The position numbers were made by a program, and so were the translations under genes. Shown here piece by piece: positions 33,963-43,343 of a stretch of 64,000 nt of DNA (position 1 is its first letter; each line of letters starts with the position of its first letter). Source of the DNA: Microbacterium sp. B35-30 (GTDB lineage: Bacteria > Actinomycetota > Actinomycetes > Actinomycetales > Microbacteriaceae); assembly GCF_010634855.1 (NCBI RefSeq), contig NZ_MWLQ01000018.1, forward strand, positions 62,001-126,000, given 5' to 3'. The notes below the pieces were generated by a model that saw only the letters and a list, made by a program, of their open reading frames with translations, had not been told where the DNA came from and ran no database searches.

Positions 33963-34870
33963 TTATGTGAACGGGTCGTAGTCCTCCTGGTCCGCAAGCG
34001 CGAGGATGTGCTGCAGCTCCGCGTCGGGGTCGAGTGTCTTGCCGGCGAGAATGAGCATCAGCTGCTCCAGCGGCCAGGCGACGAGCCTCCCGTACCTCGC
34101 GGCGTAGATTCCGACGTCGGCGACGCGGCCGTACCGCTCCTCCGGCTCGCCTCGGCTGAGGAGCCAATAGAGGACGATCTGGTAGATGTCGCGGGCGGTG
34201 GGCAACAGAGCGAAGACGCCAGCGGAGTTCGCCTTGGCTCGGGACGACTTGAGGTCCAGGAGCAGCCCGTCCGTGATGAAGTCCGCTTCGGCCATGAGGG
34301 TGTCGTTGCTGAGCCAGGGGTTCAAGTGCACGGTCTGACCCAGCCACGGGTACAGCTCGACGGCTGCGATGGAGTCGAGCTGCCGGACCTCGTCGAGTCC
34401 TGCCTGCGGGATGACCTCGTGCAGACGCGCGAGCGTCTCCTCGACGCCGGACGAGTCCTGGACGGCCGCGGCCACCGGGCTGTACAGATACGACTGAACG
34501 GACCGGATGGAATTCACGAGCAGCCCGAGGATCCACAGCGCGCGGAGGATGTCGTCGCTGCGGTCCCCGGACTTCACACCGGCCGCGGCACGCTCGATGA
34601 CGACAGCGGCAAGCTCGGCCTGTTCGCGACGCCACAGCATCGACGGCGCCGGGTCGAGCGGCACACGGTCCGGTTGGACGGTCAGGGTGACCAGCATGTC
34701 GAACGCGGACCCCTCCGGACCGCCGTCCCTGCTGGTGCCCGGTGTGAAGCGGATGGGGCACACGCGTCACGGATGCTGCGGCGCAACGGAAGGGTGTTCG
34801 GGTACGTCGCCGCCATGTACCGGGACAGGTGAGTCTTGCCGGTCAGCAGGCCGGTCAGCGTCGGACGCAT
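33963..34870 (-). pseudogene. PD-(D/E)XK-like nuclease gene apparently split by a frameshift
   Basis: Two frames together make one family-like protein. The first frame starts at ATG 34870 and reads MRPTLTGLLTGKTHLSRYM; the second runs from 34763 to 33963. Joining needs one extra base to be skipped near 34761-34765, in GTGTGCCCC. The second part carries AEADFITDGLLLDLK, then ARDIYQIVLYWLL, a pattern like the PD-(D/E)XK core with Asp, Asp-x-Lys and a trailing Gln. A GTG at 34763 could also start a shorter intact protein of 266 residues. Whether this is a real mutation, a sequencing error or a shorter gene cannot be decided here. Confidence 0.55.
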
Positions 34871-34875
34871 CGGGC

Positions 34876-35328
34876 TCAGTTGTCGACCTTGAAGCCCGCG
34901 TCCACGCAGTACTCCATGATCTCGAGGTTGCCCGCCTTGTAGTCGTCGGTGCTGAACGTCAGCGACCCGCCACCGACTTCGACAACCTCCTGCACCTGGT
35001 AGATGGGGTCGGTGAACTTCGCCAGCGGCACGTTCGCGTCCGCGGGCGCGACTGCCTTCATCTCCTCCGCCCACGCGTAGTAGTCGTCGTGGGTGGCCTG
35101 ATCGAACTCGCCGTTGGCGATAGCCAGGACGTAGTCGGGGTACTCGAAGAGCTTCTGCGACATCAGCTCGCACAGCACGAGCGCGTCAGCCTCCGCGGTC
35201 GGCGTGGGCGTGGGCTTCTCTTCCTCGGCGGCCGGCGTCGTCGTCGGCCCTTCCTCCTCGGCGGCGGGCGAGGACGCACACCCGGTGAGGGCCAAGGCCA
35301 GGGCGACAACGAGTGCGGCGCGCTTCAT
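34876..35328 (-). CDS. putative lipoprotein (150 aa)
   Basis: A signal peptide MKRAALVVALALALTGC ends in a lipobox, so the mature protein is anchored outside. It is followed by a Glu/Thr/Pro-rich linker (about 18-48) with TPTPT repeats and a small acidic domain of about 100 residues with two cysteines (LVLCELM and MEYCVDA). I know no family. TACAGT lies six bases before the ATG, indicating a leaderless transcript. Its stop is five bases from the start of the split nuclease-like gene. Confidence 0.75.
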   Translation of the reverse strand: MKRAALVVALALALTGCASSPAAEEEGPTTTPAAEEEKPTPTPTAEADALVLCELMSQKLFEYPDYVLAIANGEFDQATHDDYYAWAEEMKAVAPADANVPLAKFTDPIYQVQEVVEVGGGSLTFSTDDYKAGNLEIMEYCVDAGFKVDN

Positions 35329-35766
35329 GGCCACACTGTATCCACACGGTCGACATGTCGGGCATCCCGCGGTGGAGGCGCAGCCGATGTCCACGAGCAT
35401 CGGCAATCCCGCAACTCGCGTCCACTGACATGAAGCATTCCCCGGGGAATCCATCTCCTCCGCCCTCGTCGCGCCTATGTCGCCGGAAGTCTCCCGCGCC
35501 GCGAGATCGATGGCCTGACGCGGCGCTCCTCGATGAGATGCCCGCGTGTGGTGACAGCCAATTACCGGTGCCAGGACTCTAGACCTGACCGCGGACGACG
35601 TAGGCGATCCCTCAACTCACTCGCCGCGGATCTGGCTGAAACCTGAGCGAAAGTCGCGGGTTTGATGAGGACCTTCTCATAAACTCCCGCTAGCTCGCCT
35701 TTGCCCGGCGAGCACTCGTGTACTGGGGTCACGGCGTCGAACGTGCCCTTTCGTGGAAGGAACACC
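35329..35766. other. intergenic region, no convincing gene
   Basis: No frame here has family features. A small hairpin GCTCGCC/GGCGAGC lies at about 35694-35713. The rest may be decayed sequence in the accessory segment. Confidence 0.5.
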
Positions 35767-36858
35767 TTGACCGATTCGACCCCTACATCCGCACCCGCAG
35801 GATGGTTCCCTGCAGGCGTTGAAGGCCAGGAGCGCTACTGGGACGGCACGTCGTGGACCGACCAGGTTCGTCCTGTCGGGGGCATCGCCACCGCGACTGG
35901 CGCCGTTCCCGCCCCGCCGACCGCCCCCGCACCCGAGAAGAAACCTCGCAACATCCTCGGAATCGTCGCCCTCGCGGTGGCCGTCGTCGGATTCATCTTC
36001 GCCTGCATTCCCGGCGCTCTGATTGTCGGGTGGATTCTCCTGCCGATCAGCTTCATCCTTGGCATCATCGCCCTGTTCCAAAAGGACAAGCCCAAGTGGC
36101 AGGGCCTGACCGCAATCATCGTCTCCGTGGTCGGCACGATCGTCGGCGTGATCGTGTTCATGTCGCTGGCTGCCGGCGCCGTCAGCGACGCCATCGACGA
36201 CACCGTCACCGAGGAGGTCGGCACCTCCGACGTCGTCGACGAGGAGACGTCGGCCGACGAGGGACCGGCGGTCGAAGAGGAACCGGCGGTCGCCGACGCC
36301 GAGGATCTGGTGCTGGGGGAAACCGCGTTCGGCGTGGACACCGAGAGCGGCATGGGCTGGTACGCCGTGGAGGTCACCAACCCGAACGCGGACTACATCT
36401 TCGCCGGCGCCGGCATCGACGTGGAGGCCTACGACGCGAACGGCGTGCTGATTGACACCGACAGCACGTACGGCACCATCCTGTCGGGCACCTCGTGGTA
36501 TGTCGGGGACTTCTTCGACATCGGCTCGGCGCAGATCGACCACATTGAGGTGCGCGGGCCTACCGCGGACGCGGCGACTCACTCTCCTGCCGCCGAGACG
36601 GGATCTTTCACCCTCGGCGAGGTGAACACCGGCTCCGAGTACGACTACATGACCGTCAACGGCACCGTCACCAGTAACTTCTCCGAGGACCAGGACATGG
36701 TTCGCATCGATCTGATCGCCCGCGACGGCGGCGGGAAGATCGTCGGCGTCGACTACACCTTCACCGACCGCGTGCCCTCCGGCGGCACGGCGGCGTGGAA
36801 CGTCGAGTTCTGGAAGGTGCCGCTGGACAGCAAGGTCGAGGCCTACCCTCACCTCTGA
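35767..36858 (+). CDS. DUF2510 membrane protein
   Basis: This 363-residue protein begins with a DUF2510 module (AGWFPAGVEGQERYWDGTSWTDQVRP, about 9-34), a short WW-like element common in actinobacterial membrane proteins. Two or three membrane helices follow (about 61-81 and 83-103, then 112-135), then an acidic linker and an extracellular FxLyD-like beta domain (about 180-363). I chose TTG 35767 with GGAAGGA upstream. It is probably a cell-surface protein with unknown role. An intrinsic terminator follows. Confidence 0.8.
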   Translation: MTDSTPTSAPAGWFPAGVEGQERYWDGTSWTDQVRPVGGIATATGAVPAPPTAPAPEKKPRNILGIVALAVAVVGFIFACIPGALIVGWILLPISFILGIIALFQKDKPKWQGLTAIIVSVVGTIVGVIVFMSLAAGAVSDAIDDTVTEEVGTSDVVDEETSADEGPAVEEEPAVADAEDLVLGETAFGVDTESGMGWYAVEVTNPNADYIFAGAGIDVEAYDANGVLIDTDSTYGTILSGTSWYVGDFFDIGSAQIDHIEVRGPTADAATHSPAAETGSFTLGEVNTGSEYDYMTVNGTVTSNFSEDQDMVRIDLIARDGGGKIVGVDYTFTDRVPSGGTAAWNVEFWKVPLDSKVEAYPHL

Positions 36859-36898
36859 TCATCTAACCAACGACGTGACCCAACCAAGGTCGCGACAC

Positions 36899-36924
36899 AA
36901 GGGGGCGCCTCCGGGCGCTCCCTT
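36899..36924 (+). terminator. intrinsic terminator
   Basis: AAGGGGGCGCC pairs with GGCGCTCCCTT (one G-U) around a four-base loop, followed by ATCGTTTTC. It ends the DUF2510 gene. Confidence 0.75.
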
Positions 36925-37279
36925 ATCGTTTTCGGCTCTGGCACACACAACACAGTGAAGCGCGAAGGGCGCCACTCATTGTGCACGTGCCCGCTGGGGG
37001 ATGGATAACGTGCGTCCTGCCGACTCGCACAACTCGTTCGTCCGAGTCGTAAGAGGCGTCAGCGACGGCCCCCAGTAGGTCGTCGTTTGGTGAGTCGATT
37101 GCGCTGGTCTTTGCCGGCAAGCCTGGTGGGCTCGCACTCGTTGCTGCCGTAGAAGTGCGGGCGATCGTTGAGCATCATGCGTGGCGGGTTCGCGGAGCCT
37201 ACGGAGGACTGTGATTCATGGACGCGAGGTCGGGCGGCGGCTGATGGCCCGCCCGGGAGTCAAGCGATAGTGTGCCGCC
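36925..37279. other. intergenic region, no convincing gene
   Basis: Only short, compositionally poor open frames are present. TAGTGT near 37268 is the probable promoter box of the following methyltransferase gene. Confidence 0.5.
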
Positions 37280-38059
37280 ATGGGCGAACTCCCGGAACAC
37301 GTCGCGGTCAACCGTGAGTACTGGGACAGCATGGCTCATGAGTGGGTCGCGGCGGGTGAACGATCCTGGGCACAGGCAGAACCCACGTGGGGCGAATGGG
37401 GCATCCCGGAGAACAGGCTCCGGCTGCTTCCCGACGACATGACCGGGTTGCAGGCGATCGAACTGGGCTGTGGCACGGCCTACGTGTCTGCCTGGATGGC
37501 GCGCAGGGGCGCGTCGGTCACAGGGATCGACAATTCGGCCGAGCAGCTACGCACTGCCCGGCGACTCTCACAGCAACACTCCGTCGTTCTCGAACTCATC
37601 CACGGCAACGCGGAGGAGGTCGCCAAACCCGACGACTCCTTCGACTTCGCGATCAGCGAATACGGCGCGGCAATCTGGGCCGACCCGTACAGGTGGATAC
37701 CGGAAGCGCACCGCCTGCTGCGGCCGGGAGGGACGCTGGTGTTCCTCGGCAATCACGTGTTCGTGGGCCTGTGCTCGCCCGTCGACGGGTCGTACCCGAT
37801 CACCCGCCGGCTCGAGCGGCCCTACTTCGGCAGCCATCGCCTGGACTGGCGAGAAGCAGCAGATGACCCCGGCGGCATCGAATTCACCCTGACCTTCTCG
37901 GAATGGATCAAGCTGTTCCGTGCCACCGGGTTCGAGATCATCGATCTGACCGAGATCCAGGCTCCTGCCGATGCCACGGGGTTGCGATCAGGCGTCACCG
38001 CAGAGTGGGCACGAGAGTTCCCCCAGGAGCATGTCTGGACACTTCGCAAAGAACTCTGA
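37280..38059 (+). CDS. class I SAM-dependent methyltransferase
   Basis: This 259-residue methyltransferase has motif I IELGCGTAYVSAWMARRG (about 60-77), an acidic strand end in VTGIDNS (about 79-85), and the post-I block HRLLRPGGTLVFLGN (about 143-157). The N-terminal REYWDSMAHEW segment is typical of UbiE/Methyltransf_11-type enzymes acting on small molecules. The substrate is unknown. The ATG is six bases after TAGTGT, so the transcript is likely leaderless. It is convergent with the SulP gene; the 183 bases between them hold nothing recognisable. Confidence 0.88.
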   Translation: MGELPEHVAVNREYWDSMAHEWVAAGERSWAQAEPTWGEWGIPENRLRLLPDDMTGLQAIELGCGTAYVSAWMARRGASVTGIDNSAEQLRTARRLSQQHSVVLELIHGNAEEVAKPDDSFDFAISEYGAAIWADPYRWIPEAHRLLRPGGTLVFLGNHVFVGLCSPVDGSYPITRRLERPYFGSHRLDWREAADDPGGIEFTLTFSEWIKLFRATGFEIIDLTEIQAPADATGLRSGVTAEWAREFPQEHVWTLRKEL

Positions 38060-38242
38060 CCCAGAATCGCTCGTTCACCATCGGCTGCCGAACGGCGTCC
38101 CGCTTCATCAAGACCCTCAAGGTCAGGATCAACAGTGCTACTAGCGAGGACCACATAGCGCTCGCCACCGTCGCGTCCATCGGGAGCACTCCCAGGGCGG
38201 GTATGGGTGCCCGAGAGATTGACGACGACGCGCTGTCACGCG

Positions 38243-39991
38243 TCAGAGTCCGCTCTCTCTCGACTGGTCGTCTGCGCTCTGGGACCGTTGCGCCTCGACC
38301 GCGCGGTGGACATTGCCGTGGAGGTGGTCGGCGCCGATGCGATCGAGGATGCCCTGGGCTTCTAGCACGGGGATGACTTGTGGTTTGATTCGCGCCAGCC
38401 GCAGCGTCACGCCCTCCGCTTCGGCTAGGTCGACGAGCTCGGTGAGTTTCGCTGCGCCCTGCGAGTCGACGAAGGCGACGCCTTCCAGATCGATCACCAG
38501 CGCCGCGAGGGGCGGGTCCGCGGAGATCGTTTCGCGGATGCGCTCGTCGAACGCCTCGGCGGTGGCGAAGAACAGTCCGCCGTCCAGACGGATCACTGCG
38601 ATACCGGGGAAGATCTCATCGGCAGGGTTGAGGTCGATGTCGCGGAAGACCTGGGTGCCGGGCTCGCGGCCGAGCAGAGGCATGGCCGGCCGTGTCGATA
38701 CGTAGATCAGCCACCCGAGCGACAATGCGATGCCGATGATGATCCCGAAGAGAACGCCCGCCGAGAGCACACCCACGAGGGCCGCCACAGCAATCCAGAA
38801 ATCGAACCTGGACACACGCCGCAACCGGGCGAACTCCTTGAGGTCGATCATCCCGAACACGACTGCGTCGATGATGATGGCTCCCAGCACCGCCTTGGGC
38901 AGCTCCGAGAAGAGAGGAGCGAGGAAAAGCAGTGTCAGGATCACCAGCCCTCCCGTGGTCAGCGACGCCACGGGGGTGCGCGCACCGGCGGAGTCATTGA
39001 GTGAGCTGGCCGACAGACTCGTCGAGACCGGCATCCCCTGGACGAGACCGGCGCCGACGTTGGCCATCCCCTGAGCGACCGCCTCCTGGTTCGCATCGAC
39101 GCGGTAATGGTGCCGGGTCGCGAAGGAACGGGCGTCGCCTGCCGTCTGCGAGAACCCGATCAGCAGCAGCGCCAACGCCGCGATCACGATCTCAGGTACG
39201 TTCTGCAGCACGATGTCGAGGCTCGGCAGTTGCGGGACCGGCAGCCCGCTCGGCACGGCGCCGACCAGCGCCACGCCTCGCGCGCCGAGATCGAGCAGGG
39301 ACGATGCCAGCAGGCCGCCGACAACCAGCACCAGCGCACCGGGTGCCTTCGGCGCCCAGAACCGCAGAGCCAAGATCACCGCCAGGGCCGCCGTACCCAC
39401 AATCAAAGTCGGAAGGTGGATGGCACCCAGGCCGACGATCCACGACGCGAACTCCCGCCAGACGTTGTCGCCCTCGCCCGAGGTGCCCGTCAACTTGGGC
39501 AGCTCGCCGACGACCACGTCGACCGCGGCCCCGGCCAGGAACCCGGTGACCACGGCCCTCGAAAGGAACTGCGCAATCCACCCCATTCGAAACAGCGCCA
39601 GAAGCAGCAACAGGATGCCGGTCACCAGCGTGATCGCCGCGACGAGCTGTGCCGCATCGCCGCCGGTGACACCGGTCACGATCACCGCACCGCCCGCGAC
39701 CGTCGCCAACGCGGAGCTCGGACCGGTGGAGATCTGACGTGACGTGCAGAAGAGCGCATAGATGATCGCGCCGGCCGCCGCTGCGTAGAGGCCGTTCTGA
39801 ACCGGCACGCCGGCGATCTCGGCATAGCCCAGGTTCTTCGGCACGATCATCGCGACGACGGCTACTCCCGCGATGATGTCGGCGCGCAGCCACCGCGGCT
39901 GATAGCGCGGCAACCAGTGCAGGATCGGAAGAAAGCCTCCGGAACCGCTCTTCTTGCTTGTCCGCACAGTTGCCTCCGACCATCGGCGCAT
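38243..39991 (-). CDS. SulP-family anion transporter with STAS domain
   Basis: This 582-residue transporter begins with a short cytoplasmic tail and PRYQPRWLRADIIAGV, the SulP entry motif. About ten to twelve membrane segments follow up to roughly residue 425, then a STAS domain with the AFVDSQGAAKL loop (about 530). SulP proteins exchange sulfate, bicarbonate or other anions; the substrate here is undetermined. I chose ATG 39991, since the extra 46 codons upstream are not family-like. It is divergent from the two-component system. Confidence 0.92.
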   Translation of the reverse strand: MRRWSEATVRTSKKSGSGGFLPILHWLPRYQPRWLRADIIAGVAVVAMIVPKNLGYAEIAGVPVQNGLYAAAAGAIIYALFCTSRQISTGPSSALATVAGGAVIVTGVTGGDAAQLVAAITLVTGILLLLLALFRMGWIAQFLSRAVVTGFLAGAAVDVVVGELPKLTGTSGEGDNVWREFASWIVGLGAIHLPTLIVGTAALAVILALRFWAPKAPGALVLVVGGLLASSLLDLGARGVALVGAVPSGLPVPQLPSLDIVLQNVPEIVIAALALLLIGFSQTAGDARSFATRHHYRVDANQEAVAQGMANVGAGLVQGMPVSTSLSASSLNDSAGARTPVASLTTGGLVILTLLFLAPLFSELPKAVLGAIIIDAVVFGMIDLKEFARLRRVSRFDFWIAVAALVGVLSAGVLFGIIIGIALSLGWLIYVSTRPAMPLLGREPGTQVFRDIDLNPADEIFPGIAVIRLDGGLFFATAEAFDERIRETISADPPLAALVIDLEGVAFVDSQGAAKLTELVDLAEAEGVTLRLARIKPQVIPVLEAQGILDRIGADHLHGNVHRAVEAQRSQSADDQSRESGL

Positions 39992-40312
39992 ACGGCTGGC
40001 CTTCCGGTGAGCGCGACACGCGCTTGGCCGACACCGCGGACCGGTGTTCCGGGTATCGCCCCGAGGGCAAGCTGCGTCGCGGAAGAACGCGACGTAGTCT
40101 CCCCGGAACCGATTATGCACCCGGCGCAATGCCCCCGGCCGGATGGATTTCCCGTGAGGGGCTCTTTCTGTATCCGGGCGCCAGTTCCGATCACTCCCGC
40201 GCGTGTCTGCCGCGGTGACAGTCAGCTGTCCGCCCGCTGACCCTGCTGGGTGAGCGTCGAAGAGCGCCGCGCTTCAGGCGGGATTCAGCCGGCGCGGGCC
40301 AGACTGGGGCCG
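39992..40312. other. divergent promoter region between sulP and the response regulator
   Basis: This stretch contains no gene. GTTCCGGG-type half-palindromes lie at about 40039 and 40101. A CTTCAG/ATTCAG direct repeat at 40271-40288 is described separately. Confidence 0.5.
40271..40288 (+). promoter_or_regulatory. OmpR-type direct repeat before the response regulator gene
   Basis: GCTTCAG (40271-40277) and GATTCAG (40282-40288) are 11 bases apart, the usual spacing for an OmpR/PhoB dimer. The same heptamer is found three times before the gene at 42344. Confidence 0.65.
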
Positions 40313-40990
40313 ATGCGAATTCTCGTGGTGGATGATGAGGTGCGCCTCGCCGACGGCATCCGTCGCGGACTCGAGGCGGAGGGCTTCGGGGTGGACGTCG
40401 CCCACAACGGTGTGGACGGGCTGTGGCGTGCCCGGGAGACCGCGTACGACGCCATCGTGCTCGACCTGATGATGCCTGGTATGAGCGGGTGGAAGGTCTG
40501 CGAGGCGCTGAGGGCGGAGGAGAACTGGACGCCGGTGCTCATGCTCACGGCGAAGGACGGCGAGTGGGACCAGATCGAGGCGCTCGAGACCGGCGCTGAC
40601 GACTACGTGACGAAGCCCTTCTCATTCGCCGTGCTCGTCGCCCGTCTGCGTGCGCTGATCCGCCGGGGCGGTGTCGAGCGGCCGACGGTGCTCGAGGCGG
40701 GCGACCTGCGGCTCGACCCCGGTGCCCGCACTGTGCGGCGCGGCGATACCGATGTCGACCTCACGTCACGGGAGTTCTCCGTGCTCGAGCACCTCATGCG
40801 CCACCGCGGGCAGGTGATCTCCAAGCGCGACCTCATCGCCGGCGTCTGGAACGACGACTTCGAGGGGGACCCGAACATCGTCGAGGTCTACGTCGGTCAC
40901 CTGCGGCGCAAGGTCGACCGGCCCTTCGGCCGAGCGGCGATCGAGACGATCCGCGGTGCGGGCTACCGTCTGGCGGCCGACGGTGGCTGA
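40313..40990 (+). CDS. OmpR/PhoB-family response regulator
   Basis: This 225-residue regulator has a receiver domain with the acidic pair Asp7-Asp8, phosphoacceptor Asp51 (IVLDLMMPG) and Lys101 (YVTKPF), then a winged-helix DNA-binding domain (about 128-223) with LTSREFSVLEHL and the VEVYVGHLRRKV recognition region. I chose the ATG at 40313, which begins MRILVVDDE. The sensor kinase start overlaps its end by eight bases. Matching direct repeats before its own gene and before the 42344 gene suggest autoregulation and a local target. Confidence 0.94.
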   Translation: MRILVVDDEVRLADGIRRGLEAEGFGVDVAHNGVDGLWRARETAYDAIVLDLMMPGMSGWKVCEALRAEENWTPVLMLTAKDGEWDQIEALETGADDYVTKPFSFAVLVARLRALIRRGGVERPTVLEAGDLRLDPGARTVRRGDTDVDLTSREFSVLEHLMRHRGQVISKRDLIAGVWNDDFEGDPNIVEVYVGHLRRKVDRPFGRAAIETIRGAGYRLAADGG

Positions 40991-42287
40991 GCCGCATCGT
41001 CGTTCGCTGCGGACCCGCATCACCGCGGCCTCGACGCTGGTCGTCGCCGCCGCGCTGGTGGTGGGGGCGCTGGCGTTCTACGGCATCCTGTCCGTCAGCA
41101 TCCATGAGGCCAGCGTGCGTGCTGCCGAGACGCGCGCCGAGCAGCTCGCGGCCCGGATCGACGCCGAAGGACCGGCGGTGGTGACCGAGCTCGACGACGA
41201 CATCGCGCAGGTGCTCGACGAGGGCGGGCGTGTCGTCGCCACGTCCGAGGAAGCCGACAGCGGCGACCTGCCCGACAGCGACGGCACGCCCGTGATCGCG
41301 TACGACGACGAACCGATGGTCGTCGTGCGCGAAGACCTGGACGACGGCGGCGCGCTGCTCCTGGCAGTGTCGGTCGAGGACGACCAGAGCACCCTCGCAA
41401 CCGTCGCGGTGCTGCTCGCCGTCGCCGTCATCGCCGTCGTCGCACTCGTCGCCGCCATCACGTGGTGGGTGGTCGGACGTGCTCTCCGCCCGGTGGAGCG
41501 CATCCGTGCAGAGGTCGACGACATCTCCGCCGATCGCCTCGACCGGCGCGTCGCCGTACCGGCTTCGGGCGACGAGATCGCCGCGCTCGCCGGCACGATG
41601 AATCGAATGCTGGGCCGGTTGGATGCCGCCGCGGCTGCGCAGCGCCGATTCGTATCGGATGCCTCGCACGAGCTGCGATCCCCGCTCGCGACGATCCGCC
41701 AGCACGCCGAGCTGGCGCAACTGCACCCGGACGCGACATCCATCGACGATCTTGCCGGGGTGGTCCACGACGAAGGACTGCGGATGCAGGAGCTCGTCGA
41801 CGCGCTGCTGCTGCTGACCCGGCTCGACGAGAGTCCGGTGATCCACCAGGAGGCCGTCGACCTCGACGACCTCGCCTTCGCGGAGATCACGCGGCTCCGC
41901 GCCAGGGGTGTGGAGGGCGATGGGTCCGGCATCCATGCCGCGCGGGTGCGCGGTGACGTCCGCCTGCTGGGCCGTCTCGTGCGTAATCTCGCCGACAACG
42001 CGGCGCGTCACGCGCGGTCGGCTGTCGCGATCGGGGTGCTCGAGCGTGACGGGCAGGTGCTGCTGACCGTGGATGACGACGGCCCGGGCGTTCCGGCGGC
42101 AGAGCGCGAGCGCATCTTCGAGCGCTTCGTGCGGCTCGACGAGGCGCGTGCACGCGACGCCGGAGGCAGCGGGCTGGGCCTTGCGATCGTCCGTGCGATC
42201 GCGGAGGCCGAGGGCGGCAGCGTGAGCGTCGAGGACTCGCCGCTCGGCGGCGCGCGGTTCTCGGTCGTGCTTCCCGCGGCATCCTGA
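40983..42287 (+). CDS. sensor histidine kinase, HAMP-containing
   Basis: This 434-residue kinase has two membrane helices (about 17-37 and 136-161), with an acidic extracellular loop of about 95 residues (DDDIAQVLDEGG). A HAMP linker follows, then the H-box SDASHELRSPLATI with His229, N-box RNLADNAARHA and G-boxes DDDGPGV and GSGLGLAI. The GTG at 40983 overlaps the response regulator stop. The acidic sensor loop could bind metal ions or cationic peptides, which is inference. The likely output is the membrane protein gene that follows. Confidence 0.93.
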   Translation: MAEPHRRSLRTRITAASTLVVAAALVVGALAFYGILSVSIHEASVRAAETRAEQLAARIDAEGPAVVTELDDDIAQVLDEGGRVVATSEEADSGDLPDSDGTPVIAYDDEPMVVVREDLDDGGALLLAVSVEDDQSTLATVAVLLAVAVIAVVALVAAITWWVVGRALRPVERIRAEVDDISADRLDRRVAVPASGDEIAALAGTMNRMLGRLDAAAAAQRRFVSDASHELRSPLATIRQHAELAQLHPDATSIDDLAGVVHDEGLRMQELVDALLLLTRLDESPVIHQEAVDLDDLAFAEITRLRARGVEGDGSGIHAARVRGDVRLLGRLVRNLADNAARHARSAVAIGVLERDGQVLLTVDDDGPGVPAAERERIFERFVRLDEARARDAGGSGLGLAIVRAIAEAEGGSVSVEDSPLGGARFSVVLPAAS

Positions 42288-42292
42288 ACGCG

Positions 42293-42320
42293 GCTTCAGC
42301 ATGCTTCAGGCCTGCTTCAG
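42293..42320 (+). promoter_or_regulatory. triple GCTTCAG direct repeat
   Basis: GCTTCAG occurs at 42293, 42303 and 42314, 10 and 11 bases apart. The sites lie between the kinase stop and the 42344 start, ideally placed for the neighbouring OmpR-type regulator. Confidence 0.7.
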
Positions 42321-42343
42321 CGACCGGTCGGCACCATCGGAGC

Positions 42344-43168
42344 ATGGATGACAAGAACAGCACCCCCGAGACTTCCCCCGCCCGCCCCGCCGACGCCGAG
42401 CAGATCGAGGTGGTCGCCGCGACTCCGGCGCCTGCCCCGGGCGAGCAGGCCGACGCGGTTGCGGGCGTGCACACGGCGGCTCCCGCCCCGAAGCGGCGCC
42501 GCAACCGCGGCCTGCTGATCGTCGGCGGCGCAGTGCTCGCGGCGGCCGTCCTCGGCGGTGGGGGCGTCGCCGTCGGCGCCGCGATCGCCGACGAGGTCGA
42601 CGATGACGACACCACGTCGTCGGTGTCGGGCGACCGGGACGTAGACTCCCGCGACGACGACGACTCGAGCGATGAGGACTCGGGCGACGACGACTCGAGC
42701 GATGACGGCACCAGCGATGACGGCACCAGCGGCGACCTGTCTGATCTCGGCACCGACTCCGCCGACGACCTCGTCGCGATGATCGACGCCGCATCCGCCG
42801 CCGGTGAGGGCGAGCCGGTGTCGATCGATCTGAAGCGGGACGGCGGCGCCGAGGTGACGCTCGAGGCTGAGGATGGCGCCGAGATCGAGGTGCGCGTCGA
42901 CGCCTCGGGCGAGGCATCCGTCACGTCCACCGAGTCCGCGGAGTCCGACGACACCGCGCCTCAGAACGTCCTCGACGCCGACGCGATCGCGGCGATCGTG
43001 GATGCGGCGCTCGCCGAAGCCGACGGGCGCATCGTCGAGATCGAGGCCGACGACGACAGCACTTCGCCGTGGGACGTCACGGTGCTGACCGAGGCCGGAG
43101 AGTTCGTCGAGATCGACCTGGACGCCGAGTTCGCGGTGGTTGCCGCTGGGGTCGAGACCGACGACTGA
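42344..43168 (+). CDS. acidic membrane-anchored protein, PepSY-like C-terminus
   Basis: This 274-residue protein has a Pro/Ala-rich cytoplasmic tail, one membrane helix (about 56-78), a long Asp/Ser tract (about 88-130) and a C-terminal region with two related segments (LVAMIDAASAAGEGEPVSIDL and AIAAIVDAALAEADGRIVEIE) that resemble PepSY-type folds. The Asp-rich stretch could sequester cations. It lies directly behind the two-component genes with three GCTTCAG boxes upstream, so it is their probable target. Similar arrangements occur in other actinobacteria. Function is unknown. Confidence 0.8.
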   Translation: MDDKNSTPETSPARPADAEQIEVVAATPAPAPGEQADAVAGVHTAAPAPKRRRNRGLLIVGGAVLAAAVLGGGGVAVGAAIADEVDDDDTTSSVSGDRDVDSRDDDDSSDEDSGDDDSSDDGTSDDGTSGDLSDLGTDSADDLVAMIDAASAAGEGEPVSIDLKRDGGAEVTLEAEDGAEIEVRVDASGEASVTSTESAESDDTAPQNVLDADAIAAIVDAALAEADGRIVEIEADDDSTSPWDVTVLTEAGEFVEIDLDAEFAVVAAGVETDD

Positions 43169-43185
43169 GCACCGCATGAGACACA

Positions 43186-43218
43186 GCGGCCGCCAGACCA
43201 CATGGGTCGGGCGGCCGC
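43186..43218 (+). terminator. intrinsic terminator
   Basis: GCGGCCGCC pairs with GGCGGCCGC and, after one mismatch, GACC with GGTC around a short loop. It lies 18 bases after the acidic membrane protein gene. Confidence 0.8.
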
Positions 43219-43343
43219 CCGTTCGTTGCTCCGACTCAGCTGCCGTCGCGAAGGGTGAGAAGTGGGCCGAGCGGAGCCGAGTTCCGGCCACCGGCGGGCG
43301 GCGAAGGCGTCGGGGCGTCGGGGGTCGTCGGTAGGGTCCTCGT

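Noticed and set aside
35562-35765. A 67-codon minus-strand frame
   Set aside because: No ribosome site and no recognisable family; it lies in a gap of probable decayed sequence.
36923-37120. A 65-codon minus-strand frame
   Set aside because: It overlaps the terminator, lacks a ribosome site and has no family-like sequence.
39992-40129. N-terminal extension of the SulP protein
   Set aside because: The added residues are Arg/Cys-rich and not part of the SulP family; ATG 39991 gives the usual entry.
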